Positions 23,431 to 34,400 of a stretch of DNA of 64,000 nt are shown piece after piece. Where the stretch lies: positions 977,498,721 to 977,562,720 of the forward strand of contig CM048744.1 of assembly GCA_026315105.1 (NCBI GenBank). The letters run 5' to 3'. The stretch is from Locusta migratoria. Its lineage: Eukaryota > Arthropoda > Insecta > Orthoptera > Acrididae. Position 1 is the first letter of the stretch; every line of letters begins with the position of its first letter. Under the pieces are notes generated by a model. The model saw only the letters and a list, made by a program, of their open reading frames with translations. It was not told where the DNA came from and searched no databases. A program made the position numbers and the translations under genes.

Positions 23431-23847
23431 GGTGGCAGAAACAGGATCAATACAAATAGAGTACTCAACAATGTTTCAGCGGAACCTAACCATACTCTTG
23501 GTGATACAGGCTTTGTGATTAGAAAAAATTTAATTAATAATATATCAGGTTTTAAGACATTAAGTTCTAGAGTATCTATATTGCTTTTAGACATGCCCAA
23601 ACACAGATTGGCTTTTATAAACTGCCATGCTCCAACTGAAAAAGTTACAACACCATGAAGGATACATTTTATGAATAATTAGAGACAGCATTAGATGATG
23701 CTCTGGATGGCTTCTGTAAACTAATTTTAGGAGATCTAAATGCAAAATTAGGTAGAGAACAAATCTTTCTAGGCACAGTTGGAAGACACAGCCTACATGA
23801 TTTAACCAGTGAAAATGATGTCCGATTTATAAATTTCTGTGCAGGTT
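23431..23847 (+). pseudogene. RTE-type LINE copy A, continuation of endonuclease
   Basis: Past the copy B insertion, plus frames encode NNVSAEPNHTLGDTGFVIRK, SSRVSILLLDMPKHRLAFIN, CHAPTEK and then GDLNAKLGRE, the C-terminal half of an APE-type endonuclease. GDLNAKLGRE contains the GDxN catalytic motif. It ends abruptly at GTGCAG (23844-23847), where Gypsy element E begins. No continuation of copy A was recognised on the far side of E. Confidence 0.75.
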
Positions 23848-25083
23848 GGAGTCACTTGTAGCAGGCTCCTGCAAGGTCCACACGGGTTTTACCCAGTAGA
23901 GTAAAACACTTTGCAGTTTGCTGTGAAGTAATATAGACATTGTGGAGGGACCACGGGACAAGACTTTGAATGGGTTTGTGTAAGGGGGCTGTAGGGCTGT
24001 ACATATAGTGTTGTCGTGTAACATTATGTGCTCACATGTGATCAGTTCCCTGTGCATGAACAAGCGAGTTGTGCAGAGGATGGTGGATGTTTGATGTGCT
24101 CAGTGTGCTCTCTGATGCAATCAGTAAGTCTTGGGAGCTCAGAAGAGCTTGGTAGTGGTGTGTCTTCAACAAACTCGGCTGGTAAGATCAGAAGCACCCC
24201 ATATAGGATTTCAGTGAGGGAGGCCTGCAAGTCTTCTTTGTACGTGGCACGGAGGCCCAACAACACCAAGGTAAGGGCATCAGACCACTGGCCACCATGG
24301 CATATCAGTGCAGCTTTTAGTGTCCTGTGCCAGTGTTCTACAAGTCCATTGGACTGGGGGTGGTTGGGGGTTGTATGGAATTTTGCAACACCACAGTATG
24401 CGCAGAGGGAGGAGAACAGCTGTGATTCAAATTGCCGACCATGATCAGTTGTTAATGAGGTAGGGCATCTAAACTGAGGAATCCATGTTGTTATAAAGGC
24501 CTGTGAGACAGACTGAGCCAAAATTTCTTCTAAGGGAACTGCTTCAACCCACCTTGTGACTTTGTCAATGGTGGACAGAATGTATCTGAAACCTCGGGAA
24601 GGAGGGAGGGTCCGACAATGTCAATGTGGGTGTGTCATAGGTGACCTTTGGGTATGTTGAAGGTGCCTGGTGTGGGAATGGCCAACTATAGCTCTCTGAC
24701 ACGGTACACAGGCACGTACCCACAAGCTGTAATCCTGTTTAACTCTGGGCCAGATATAGTGTTCGGTGACCAACTTTATGGAGGCTTTGACACCCTGGTG
24801 GGCCATGTCGTGGGCGTCAAAGAGTGTGATGAAGTGGCTGAGGCACAAGTGGTCGAGGGCTACTGGTCGGCATATCGCACCAGACTGGGTCTGTGGTGTC
24901 AGAGAACATGTGTTGCTCCAGTTGGACTGATGAGGTGTTTTCTTGTAGTAAGGCAAGAATAGTTGGGTCTTCGGATTGCTGCCAGGCCAGGTCAATGAGG
25001 GTTAGTGGTGTAGATATGATGTTGACATGAGAAAAATAGTTGGCAACTACATTGTCCACACCTCTGAGGTATAGCATGTCCAT
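23848..25083 (-). pseudogene. Gypsy element E, integrase
   Basis: Minus-strand Ty3/Gypsy integrase. The N-terminal zinc-binding part (24995-24621) has LVTEHYIWPRVKQDY and CVPCQRA. The catalytic core includes HIDIVGP near 24630-24610 (first aspartate), LTTDHGRQFESQLF (second) and HPQSNGLVEHWHRTLKAAL (glutamate) in 24521-24042. 24063-23827 reads on toward the C-terminus. A frameshift near 24560-24620 separates the parts. Sequence stops at the junction with copy A near 23848 with no 3' LTR visible, so the 3' end of E appears to be missing. Confidence 0.85.
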
Positions 25084-26500
25084 TAAATATAGGCATATAA
25101 GATCATGTGTCTGAAGTGCCTTGGGGGAAGATCAAGGGAAGGGTTATGAATAGCATCCACCAACAGTTTATGTCTGTTTAGATAGATATTTCAGAGATGA
25201 TATTGAAGGCCAGCCATTTGTGGACTGCCTCTTACAGGGCGAGGAGTTCTCGGTCAAATGCCGACCACTTTGACTGGGATTTCGTCAACTTTTTAGAAAA
25301 AAAAAAAAAAAAAAAAAAACAACAACAGAGGGGTTGGGATACCTCACCAATGTGTTGTTGGAGGACTGCGCCAATTGCAGTATCACTCGCATCTGTGGTA
25401 ATAGAAATAGGTTCATCAGGGTCTGGGTGAGAAAGGGTGACGGCTTTGGAGAGGGCAGTTTAAAGGTTTCTGAAAGAATCTGTCATCTCTGGTGTCCAAA
25501 TGAGCTTCTGTTTGCCTTTGGTTTCCTTGCCTGTCAGGAAGTCTTTCAAGGGAATCTGAATAGATATGGCATGGAGGAGGTGGCACCTGTAAAAGTTCAC
25601 CATGCCAAGGAAGTGGCGGAGTTCAGCCAAGTCCTCTGGATGTGGACGGCTAAGAATGAGTTTCACTCTTGAGGAGATAGGGCGACCACCCTCAGCAGTG
25701 ACTGTGCGGCCTAAGACTGTGACTTCAGGGGTGCTGAGCTGTGACTTCTCGTGGCTCATTTCCACTCTGTTAGTGGCAAGAACTGCAAGAACTTGTGAAA
25801 GATGATGTGCATGGTCCTAAGATGAGGAAGAAAAAGGAGTATATCATCTAAATATGCGTAAGCAAAGGGAAAATCAAAAAGTATTGAGTCTATAAAATGT
25901 TGCCATGTTTGTGCAGCATTTTTGAGGCCATATGGCATGGAGAAATATTCAAAAAGACTGAACGGAGTTATTATGGCTGTCTTTAGTATATCATCAGGAA
26001 ATATGGGAATTTGGTGGTATGCTTTGCTGCACTCAAGCACAGTGAAGACCTGAGAACCATACAACATTTGCATAAAATCCTGAATTTGCAGTAATGGGTA
26101 GTTATCAATTATGGTACGAACATTGAGGATGCGGTAGTCCCCACTGAGTCTGAGTGTGCCGTCTTTCTTGGGCACCAGATGGATGGGGGATGACCAGTTG
26201 CTGTCATACTGGCAGATAATGTTGGAATTCAGAAGGTCCTGTCTAATGTCTTTGGCACAGCGAAGTTTCTGTGCATTTAGGCGGCGTGCCTTATGCCACA
26301 CTGGCGGTCCTGCAGTTGTGTTGATTCTGTAGCATGTGCCGTTAGAAATCACGTGCAAGCACACAGGAGGCGGGTGTGGTTTTTTTTGGCAGGGGGGGAG
26401 GGGGGAAGGATGGCAGGGCCATGGGAGAGGTCGAAGCTGCAGGACAATGTGCAGGCTGAGGGGGTGTAACCACAACTGTGTGTGGGGTTGCTGCATCTGC
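25084..26500 (-). pseudogene. Gypsy element E, reverse transcriptase and RNase H
   Basis: 26496-25756 encodes a Ty3/Gypsy reverse transcriptase: SNWSSPIHLVPKKDGTLRL, FTVLECSKAYHQIPI, SMPYGLKNAAQTWQHF and YAYLDDILLF (YLDD box intact). In motif A the catalytic aspartate position holds glutamate (LEC instead of the usual LDC). 25765-25460 gives the connection (LRHFLGMVNFYRCHL) and start of RNase H. The rest is broken by a poly(A) tract near 25299-25319 (poly-T in sense) and frameshifts. YLRGVDNVVANYFSH near 25070 is the end of RNase H. Not functional. Confidence 0.85.
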
Positions 26501-26601
26501 TGTTGTGTCTGCAGCAGCTGGTCATGAACTTTTTCAATGCAATCACATAAGTCATTGTGTACGCAGTCACATTGATAGTGGGATGTTTATGCGAGCAAGG
26601 G

Positions 26602-27000
26602 TTACCAGGAGCAAGTTTCGTTATGGTTGGAGTACCCTTCAGCAGCACCGAGTTGGGTTGGGTCGGGCTGTGGCTGGGGAGGCTGTGTCGTACTGGTAAC
26701 ATTGGAACCAGAGATGTGAGTAAAGCAGCCAGCTTGGAGGTTGGGGAAGAGGACATAATGATGAAAGAAGTCGAGGCCCACCACAGGTTCATCAGCGTCT
26801 GCAATGTAGAATATCCAAGGAAAAACCTGATTGGGGACAATTCTGAGTAGCAGGTGTGAATAACCTAACACTGTAATGGGGGTATTGTTGGCAGCTATCA
26901 GTGGGGGCACACATATAGAATCAATGTTAGGGGCATGGACAGGAGGGAGAACACTAATGTCTGCTCCAGTGTCTACTAGGAGGTGAAGTCCATTGTTGCT
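26602..27000 (-). pseudogene. Gypsy element E, aspartic protease
   Basis: Minus-strand frame with LHLLVDTGADISVLPPV (active-site DTGAD near 26974-26960, intact), TVLGYSHLLLRI and ADADEPVVGLDFFHHY, ending in the hydrophobic helix of a retropepsin. It lies between gag and reverse transcriptase, as expected. The box is intact here, unlike the proteases of elements P, F and G in this window. Frame continuity with gag and pol is lost. Confidence 0.75.
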
Positions 27001-28180
27001 GTCCTCAATAAAGAGTCGTGAAGACCGTGTGGGTGCAGCAGGCGTTGGGCGAGATGCTGGTTGACACTTTAGGGCATCTTTGCGAGACGTGGTGCCTAGA
27101 TGGGCCCGCTGTAAACATTTGGGTACATGTGCGGTGGTTTGCAGTTGCGGGCTGCATTGCCAAAGGTCGCGTGGAACCAGCAGTAGGGAGAGACAGTGTT
27201 TGGTGAAGGGGCACAGTTCGGCAGCATGACGACTGGTGTTGCAGCTCTGTTTTCAGTAGTTTGCTCATCCATCTCTGGTGACCTTTGGGGCGGCAGTGTG
27301 GGAGCGGGTAGTGCAGTCGGGCACCCATGCAGTGATAGGTGCGGAGCATGTACTTGCGCTGGGAGAGGTACACATGTCTTGCGAGGCAGTGCGTGAGCAT
27401 GACAGTGGCTAGTGGCAGGCGACTACAGATGCCAATGTTTAAGCACAGTATGGGCACTGTCAGCAAATTACAGCCGTGTGTTGATTGGTTCATTCATTGT
27501 GGACAGGAGTTGCAGGTGTAGCTCAGGTGGTAGTTTGATGAGCCATATTGTCCACAGTGCAGCATTTGGTAGGAAGTCCGTGTCTACTAGGGCCCAGAGG
27601 CAGCACCACAATTGTGATGGCATAAGGTCTTCCAAATGTTCTTTGTAGATGATACAATGCATTGCTTCAGGAGGAGGACAGGATAGATGGTAAATAATGC
27701 AATGCTTAGCCGATTCATATTTACTGTGAACAGGAGGCGAGAGCAGCAGGTCACTTATCAGGTCCATATGTTCATGCAGGTGACTGACAAGACAGACGAA
27801 TTGGGCTTCATCATCTAGGATGCCATGAATGGCTAATATTTTGTGCACTAATGAAAACCACATTTTAGGATTGTTAGATTGTAGGGCTGTTAAGTTAGGT
27901 AGCCTGCTAGGAGCTACGTGCTGAGGTCCGACCGGTGCAGCAAACACACTACTCTGAAACGTGGGGGTGTAGCGTTGGTGAGTGGTGTCAAATCGTGAAT
28001 GTAAGGATCAGAAGGCTGTGACATTTTAGCATTGCTATGTTGGTTGGCAAAAACCACACAACTTAGAAACAGCAGGCGCGTTATGTTGGATTCAGTCTCG
28101 ATATACGATTTCATTTGCACATCATGGACAGGAATAGTTTCTGGGACCCCAGCTGGGAGTGGTGCAGTGCTGTGGACATT
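27001..28180 (-). pseudogene. Gypsy element E, gag
   Basis: 27947-27468 encodes a capsid-like gag: RLPNLTALQSNNPKMWFSLV, AQFVCLVSHLHEHMDLISDL, SKYESAKHCIIYHLS and LWTIWLIKLPPELHLQLL. This is the short helical gag of a mag/CsRn1-like Gypsy group as I know it. Near 27180-27110 a shifted frame reads CWFHATFGNAARNC, the Cys/His motif that ends this gag. Several frameshifts are present. Start codon not determined. Confidence 0.7.
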
Positions 28181-28640
28181 CAACTAAAGTCACAGCAGGT
28201 GCAGCTTTCGCTGGTATACATACAGCCAGAGTTTGCCACTTGGAATAACGTGGCACGGAAGGTGATGAAACGTCGTAGGTCGGCAAGGCAGTTGCGGCCG
28301 ATTCCACCATATGATCGGGCGGTAGGCATGGGCAAGCCAGTAACGAGTGCAGAAATGCAGTGGTTTTGAATCAGACAAAAACTGTTCGGGGTCACCAATG
28401 TGGTTATTCCTAAGGTATATGGTTTGGTAATCCTGAAATAACCCACTAAAATGTCATTAATATAATTTTGTTTTTGCTATTTTATACAAAATGAGATACA
28501 CACTAGACCGAACAGAACAGAATGGAACACAATATGGCTGTGCGAAAGAGCTTACTAGACTGGAGACATCACTTTTAGAGTCGATATTCACCACAACCTA
28601 TATAGCTTACTGAATATTCATAAAAAGGACACTAATGGTG
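28181..28640 (-). other. Putative leader, primer-binding site and LTR part of element E
   Basis: Upstream of gag on the minus strand, TTGGTGACCCCGAAC (plus 28390-28404) looks like a primer-binding site: TGG start, just after a CA-ending sequence. Further upstream is AGTAAGCTATATAGG near 28600, a possible TATA region. The LTR outer edge and a second LTR were not found, so the limits are uncertain. Confidence 0.35.
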
Positions 28641-28907
28641 ACATGTTTAGCCAACAACATTTTTTACTTTAGCACAACATTTGTGCCAAAAATGTTGCAT
28701 TTTGGGGGATCTTTAATGCGTTATATCAGTTGAAATGTGTTTTCTAGTAACAAAAATGTACAATATAAAATGACAAATGCAGTGTGTCCACTTCACAAAC
28801 ATGTAAATGAACTTGGTGGTTGCTGTGTCACGCTTGTCAACCAATCAAGGCCTGTGAGGGTATTGGAACATCACTGTTTTGTCACTATAATATACAAATA
28901 ATAAATA
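28641..28907. other. Unassigned intronic sequence
   Basis: No gene or repeat recognised between the putative LTR of element E and the SINE. Confidence 0.4.
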
Positions 28908-29070
28908 GCTGCATGGAATGGATATGTGGTCTAAGGCATCATGCTATGTACTGGGCAGCCAAAGATTCGAGTTCTCCCTCATGCACGGGTCTGTGAGTTG
29001 TCGTTAGTTTAAGTTGCTTGTAAGTCTAGGGACTGATAACCATAGCAGCTTGGTCCAATACATTTACAAA
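28908..29070 (+). repeat. tRNA-derived SINE
   Basis: TGGATATGTGGTCTAAGGC (28919-28937) matches an RNA polymerase III A box, and AGATTCGAGTTC (28963-28974) matches a B box 30-odd bases downstream. The non-tRNA body follows with GTTAGTTTAAGTTGCTTGTAAG and the conserved CTAGGGACTGATAACC (29026-29041), then CATTTACAAA. This body is familiar from locust-type SINEs. Edges are approximate and no target duplication was resolved. Confidence 0.65.
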
Positions 29071-29252
29071 TGTTTAACATATAAAATAATAAGTGCTAGG
29101 AATGTCATTCCTCCAGTGATTAATTGTATTTATTATTAGTAATTAATGTGTAGCAATTATTCCATATAACTGATAATTGAAAACAACTGCAATGACAGCC
29201 ATTTTTAAGAGAGAATATTCCTGAATTGTTACTGCCTTATGAGAATTAGAGA

Positions 29253-29451
29253 TCTGTTGCTGCAGAAAATTAGCAGCAAGTGTTTCCATGGCCAGCAGAC
29301 AAGGGTCACTATGAGGCTTGTCAGGTGACACCATTATCTCTGTGCTTCAGGCAAAACAAACATTCATAAGTGGGAGCTTCTGTGCTCTTACTCGTATCTG
29401 TGTGTTAACTGTGCTATGAATAGTTTCAGTGTACAAGAGTGTTAAGTTACA
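29253..29451 (+). repeat. Gypsy element H, 5' LTR (3' portion recognisable)
   Basis: TCCATGGCCAGCAG (29287), GGCAAAACA (29350), GTGTTAACTGTGCTATGAA and CAGTTTC...GTACAAG...TAAGTTACA (ends 29451) align in order with 31092-31229 joined to 36179-36217. This defines a diverged LTR pair. The 5' edge is not certain. Confidence 0.65.
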
Positions 29452-29559
29452 AAATTTCCAGCAACAAGTGTGGTATTAGACTCTGCACATTCTACATCAT
29501 TGGTTAGAGCTCCAAATGCGGTGGAAGCTATTCTGCGCTTGATTACAGCAGTTAGCACA

Positions 29560-29960
29560 GAGTTGCTCAAGCTATGGTACTCACATGTACTGTTCCTAGC
29601 ATATGAGGAATCCATGGAAGATTGGGACTCTTAGGAAGAATGTCTTTGGCAACATTTTCAAGATTTCGGTGTTTCTGACCCCATCATTAGTAAAGCTCTA
29701 CTTTTATCCTGGATTTCACACCATGTTTACCATCTTTTGTGTTAGTTGACTCCTCTTCAAGAGCCCAACAATATCTCTTTGATGAAATGTGTTAGTTAGT
29801 CTCAGGCTACTATTGTGAATGTATGCATGCCATTTCTTTGCATGTTGAGTTCTACAATTGTCAAAAGGAGCCTGAACAGTAATACTAGTAATGGGTAGCA
29901 AAACTGCAAGGTCTTAGCTGCCAACATCAGTTTATTACTTATGTCCATAAAAAGTAAAAT
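29560..29960 (+). pseudogene. Gypsy element H, gag remnant
   Basis: Plus-strand frames encode ESMEDWDS, then after a stop EECLWQHFQDFGVSDPIISK, ALLLSWISPHVYHLL and LTPLQEP. This matches the gag of element G (EQRLRQHFVAFQV, AYFLSWLSPRLFRLL, LAPLQ) at the same spacing. H is thus an older relative of G. Stops at 29630 and 29742 and frameshifts break it. Confidence 0.75.
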
Positions 29961-30224
29961 GCCAACTCAGTTGTCTGACACTGGCTTCAGACAGGGAAGT
30001 GAGTGAGTATGCCTTTCACTGTGAAAATCCCACTCTCTTGGAAGTTCTAAACATTACCCAGTCTTTTCAGGTATTACGGTTGTGAAACAAACATATTGAA
30101 GCATGTTCTGATGTGAGATGAGGTTGCCTCCTCTGCTATACATTGTGAATCTGTTATCTCCCTGGGGGATGATTAAGTCATGGCAGTACGAACACAGCCT
30201 TCATGCTACATAGGACAGCAACAT

Positions 30225-30500
30225 GTCCCATTGTTCCACAACAGCCGCAGAGAGCTCTAAAATGTTTGCTCTTGAAGGTCTACCGTACATCCTAGTTACA
30301 GATAATGCCCCACAGTTTGTGTTGCAATATTTTGAAGATTTTTGTAATAAAAGTGAGGCATGACATATGTTACACTTTCCCCTAAAACACACACACACAC
30401 ATACATACATTTGCACCCCAATCCAATGAGGAGGCAGAATACCTGATCCAATCGTTCAAACATTCAAAACTCAGTTGAAAAAATATGTTATTTTTTCTTT
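30225..30500 (+). pseudogene. Gypsy element H, integrase core remnant
   Basis: The frame reads FALEGLPYILVTDNAPQFVL, QYFEDFCNKSEA, then a broken region with HPNP and EEAEYLIQSF, i.e. the second catalytic aspartate and glutamate region of a Gypsy integrase (compare IEGLPAALVTDNGPQF in element G). An ACACACAC tract interrupts the core near 30388. Protease, reverse transcriptase and RNase H are deleted between gag and this fragment. The following 30501-30974 probably holds the decayed C-terminal region of the same element. Confidence 0.75.
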
Positions 30501-30974
30501 TCCTGAAGTATATGAGATCTTACAAGTTCATCCTTGCCTGTGACTGAAGCCTCACAGAGCTGCGCTGCCAACCATGGATTTGATACACCTATTCCGTCCC
30601 TTGCCAGCTCACCTGCAAGTGGCTGCCTTATGGTGGTTGCATACAGGTACAGCTGTCTGGGCCTGTAAGTCCATTCGACATCAGAATCGGCTACCAATGG
30701 CCACTCAACACTGCAGAGACCTCAGCCTCTGTGTAGTGTGCACTGCTGGCAGCTTGATGTTGTGACACTACAACCAGCTCCTCCTCCCCATCCCTGGAGG
30801 GGCTTTTGAGGGCAGTTGTTCAGGCTTCCCCATTGTCAAGTGACAGACATGATGTGGAAATGAGCTAGTGCCTCCATCACCTGAGCTCCATTAAGACCAC
30901 TCACAAGGGGGGGGGGGGTGCCATTCCTACAAATGCTCATGTCACTTCAAACCTTACTCATTAGTCCCTGCATG

Positions 30975-31229
30975 AAACTGTTCCAGAAATTGTCACAGTA
31001 TGAAGATATGGACACTTCTTCTCCGAGAAGAAATGGCTGCTATGACCAACCAACTGTGCACGTGATTTAACAGCACACACAACAATTGTTCCCATGGCTG
31101 GCCAATAGAGACCACCACGAAGTAATGGCAGTGAGCACCACTAATGCTATACCTTGGCAAAACAATTATAAGTTGGGGCTCGTGAACTCTCACTGTCATG
31201 TGTGTGCTAACTCTACTATGAACAGTTTC
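30975..31229 (+). repeat. Gypsy element H, 3' LTR, part before the element G insertion
   Basis: Homologous to 29253-29451 (CCATGGCTGGCCAATAGAG, GGCAAAACAATTATAAGTTG, GTGTGCTAACTCTACTATGAACAGTTTC). It ends at GTTTC (31225-31229), which is the left target duplication of element G. The LTR resumes at 36179. Confidence 0.7.
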
Positions 31230-31466
31230 TGAAGTGAACACTTTCGTCCAGGTACACAGTGTCGTTCGGCGTACACTAGGCGAATGCCCCGGCTGTCACG
31301 TCGGCCGTTCGACGGGGCCCGCCAGCAGACGGCGCGCAGCTCGCGTCAGCTGTTAGGCCGACCGTGCCCTCTTGTGGCACGGCCTGGAACTACCACGGCC
31401 GGGCCCGCGCCTGCCACAGAACCCAATGACGGCGCGCGCGATATGAACGGCCCTTAGGCCATAACA
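31230..31466 (-). repeat. Element G 3' LTR
   Basis: Begins TGAAGTGAACAC and ends GGCCATAACA on the plus strand (TG...CA ends in both orientations). It carries the gag-pol stop codon (TAA, plus 31454-31456), so the reading frame ends inside the LTR. Confidence 0.96.
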
Positions 31467-34400
31467 TCCCTCCCCCCTTGGGGTGAGGAGCCGGACCCCT
31501 GAACGGCGGTGCAGAGGTCTGGCTGCTGGGACTCTTCCACCTCCATCCGATTGTCTGGCGGCTCCATCCACTCCCTAGCTGGAACCACCTCATACGGGCG
31601 GAACCCCTTCGAGCGACGAGGGGTTCGCCCACGCGAGCGCTGTCTTGCCGCTCCCAGCACTGGCGATGGCGGCAGGCCCTCCATTCCTCCCTCCTGTGGC
31701 TCCTCCATTGGAAACTCGGGGCCTCCGTCGGCAGGCTGCAAGGTGCCCCCTCCGCCGGCGACCGGAGCTGTCCACTCCTTGTAGCTGGCCGCTGGGACTG
31801 CGGCGGGGGAGCGGGCCCCGGACCCCGACGGTGACGGGAAATCCCCTTGCCCCCCAGCCAATGCCCGCAAAGCGGAAGTCGGGAGAGAACCGTCCCCAGA
31901 TGGCACCCGCAACAGTGGGGGGCTGGACCTGGATGAGGAGGAAGGAACTGTAGGTGCTTGAGGAGGGTGGCGGACCCGCAGCTGATCATGGTGGCGGGTG
32001 AGGACCCCGGTAGGAGAACGGACCTCACAGAGACGTCGGCCACGTTCCCGAACGACCATGGCCGGGACCCAACGGGGATGGCGGCCGTAGCCTCGAGCCC
32101 AGACAGCCGAGCCTGGGGGAAAACGTGACCGAGAACGAAGAAGAGGTGCGGGAGGGCCTGGATGCACGAGGGATAACAGTGTCCTATGAGGGCGGCCGTG
32201 AAGGAGCTCTGAGGGGCTCTGCTGACCTGCCGGAGTGGACCGATAAGATGTCAGGAATCGAAGGAGGGCCTCCTCCACTGAAAGATGTGCCACATACTTG
32301 CGCATTTGCGTCTTGAAAGTGCGGACGAACCTCTCCGCCGCCCCATTGGACTGCGGGTGGAAAGGTGGGGCCAGGACATGTTGGATCCCATGGGTAGAAC
32401 AAAAATCGTGAAAGTGTTGTGAAGTAAACTGTGGCCCGTTATCCGTCACCAGTGCGGCCGGGAGACCCTCAATAGAAAATATCTTTAACAGGGAACGTGT
32501 GGTAACTTCCGCAGACGTGGAGGTCAGGCGAACAACAAATGGGAAGTTGGAGTATGCGTCAAGGACGCAAAGCCAGTAGCTATCTAAGAAGGGCCCCGCA
32601 AAATCGACATGGAGTCGTTCCCAAGGTGCAGACGGAGTGGGCCATGGAGAGAGAGATGAGCGCGGAGCCGCTTGTTGGGATGCACAAGAAGAGCATCCCG
32701 CAATGAGGCGAGTGATGTCCCCATCTATACCCGGCCAATATACATGTCGGCGAGCCAGCATCTTCGTGCGAGAGACACCCCAGTGGTCCCGATGGAGAAG
32801 ACCGAGAATCTGGCGGCGCAAGGACCCAGGAACCACCACTCGATGGGAGCCGTCTTCCGTGGACAGAAGTAAAACACCCTCGTAGGTGCTAAGGCGGTGC
32901 CGAATAGCATAATAATTGCGGAGAGGGTCTGATGCCCGGCCCGGAGGACGCTCTGACCAACCTTGCCTCACCCGTTTAAGGACGACCCGGAGGACCGGGT
33001 CAGCAGCGGTAGCCTCCGCGATCCGTGAGCTATTGATAGGAAAACCGGAGACTACATCTTTAGCCGACTCGTCAACTGCAAAACACAAAAGCTCTTCAGC
33101 ATCGAAGACTGGATCAGGGCCTACCGGGAGGCGTGATAGGGCATCGGCATTGGCGTGATGAGACGTCGAACGGTACTGTATCTCATAATTGAAACGAGAG
33201 AGGTACAAGGCCCAGCGTTGAAGACGATGGGCTGCCTTGTCCGGAAGAGCCGCTGACGGGTGGAACAACGACACTAACGGGCGGTGGTCCGTGTAAAGCG
33301 TGAACTTCGACCCATAGAGATAAACGTAAAATTTTTTTAAAGCAAAAACGATGGCTAGGGCCTCCTTGTCCACCTGGGAATACCGGCGCTGCGCATCCGT
33401 AAGAGTTTTAGATGCAAACGCCAATGGGTGCTCTGACCCATCGGGAAACCGATGTGCCAGCACCGCCCCCACACCATGCTGGGAGGCGTCCGCTGCCACC
33501 ACAAGTGGGACCCCCGGGGTGTATGCAGTGAGACACGGAGCCTCCAGGAGGGCCTTTTTCAGTGACTGAAAGGCTCGTTCGCACGCAGGAGACCAGTGGA
33601 ACTGGACGCCTTTACGCAGCAGTTGATGCAGGGGGTAAGCCACTGTGGCTGCCTGCGGGAGGAAGCGATGATAATAGGCGATCTTGCCCAGGAATACTTG
33701 GAGTTCGTGAACGGAAGAAGGACGGGGAAGCTCTGCGACCGCCCGCACGTGCTCGGCCACGGGACGTACCCCCGACCTGGATACCTCGTAGCCCAAGTAC
33801 TCGATAGTCGGTTGGAAGAAAGAAGATTTCTGGAAATTACAGCGGAGGCCAGCCCCCTCCAGAACGGAAAACAATGAACGGAGGTTGGCAATATGGTCAG
33901 CAGCTGTGGATCCCGTCACCACAATATCATCCATGTAGTTCACGCAACAGGGGACCGGCGCTAGCAACTGCTCCAAAAAACGCTGAAAGATTGCGGGGGC
34001 ACTGGCCACCCCGAATGGCAATCTCTGATATTGATATAGGCCAAAAGGCGTAGAAATCACCAGCGCCTGTTTGGAGGCATCGTCTAAAGGCAACTGGAGG
34101 TAAGCCTCTGCCAGGTCTATTTTCGAAAAATACTGGCCCCCGGACAACCGATCTATCAATTCCGCTGGGCGAGGCATGGGAAAAGAATCAATGACGGATT
34201 GAGAATTTACCGTTTTCTTAAAGTCGCCACATAAACGAAGGGCCCCCGAGGGCTTGCGTATGACAACTAGAGGGGAGGCCCACTCGCTTGCTGTGACAGG
34301 ACGCAATATACCTTCCGCCGTCAGGCGATCTAATTCCGATTTAACAGCGCCACGGAGGGCGATCGGGAGAGGCCGAGCCCGACAGAAGACGGGGCGAGCC

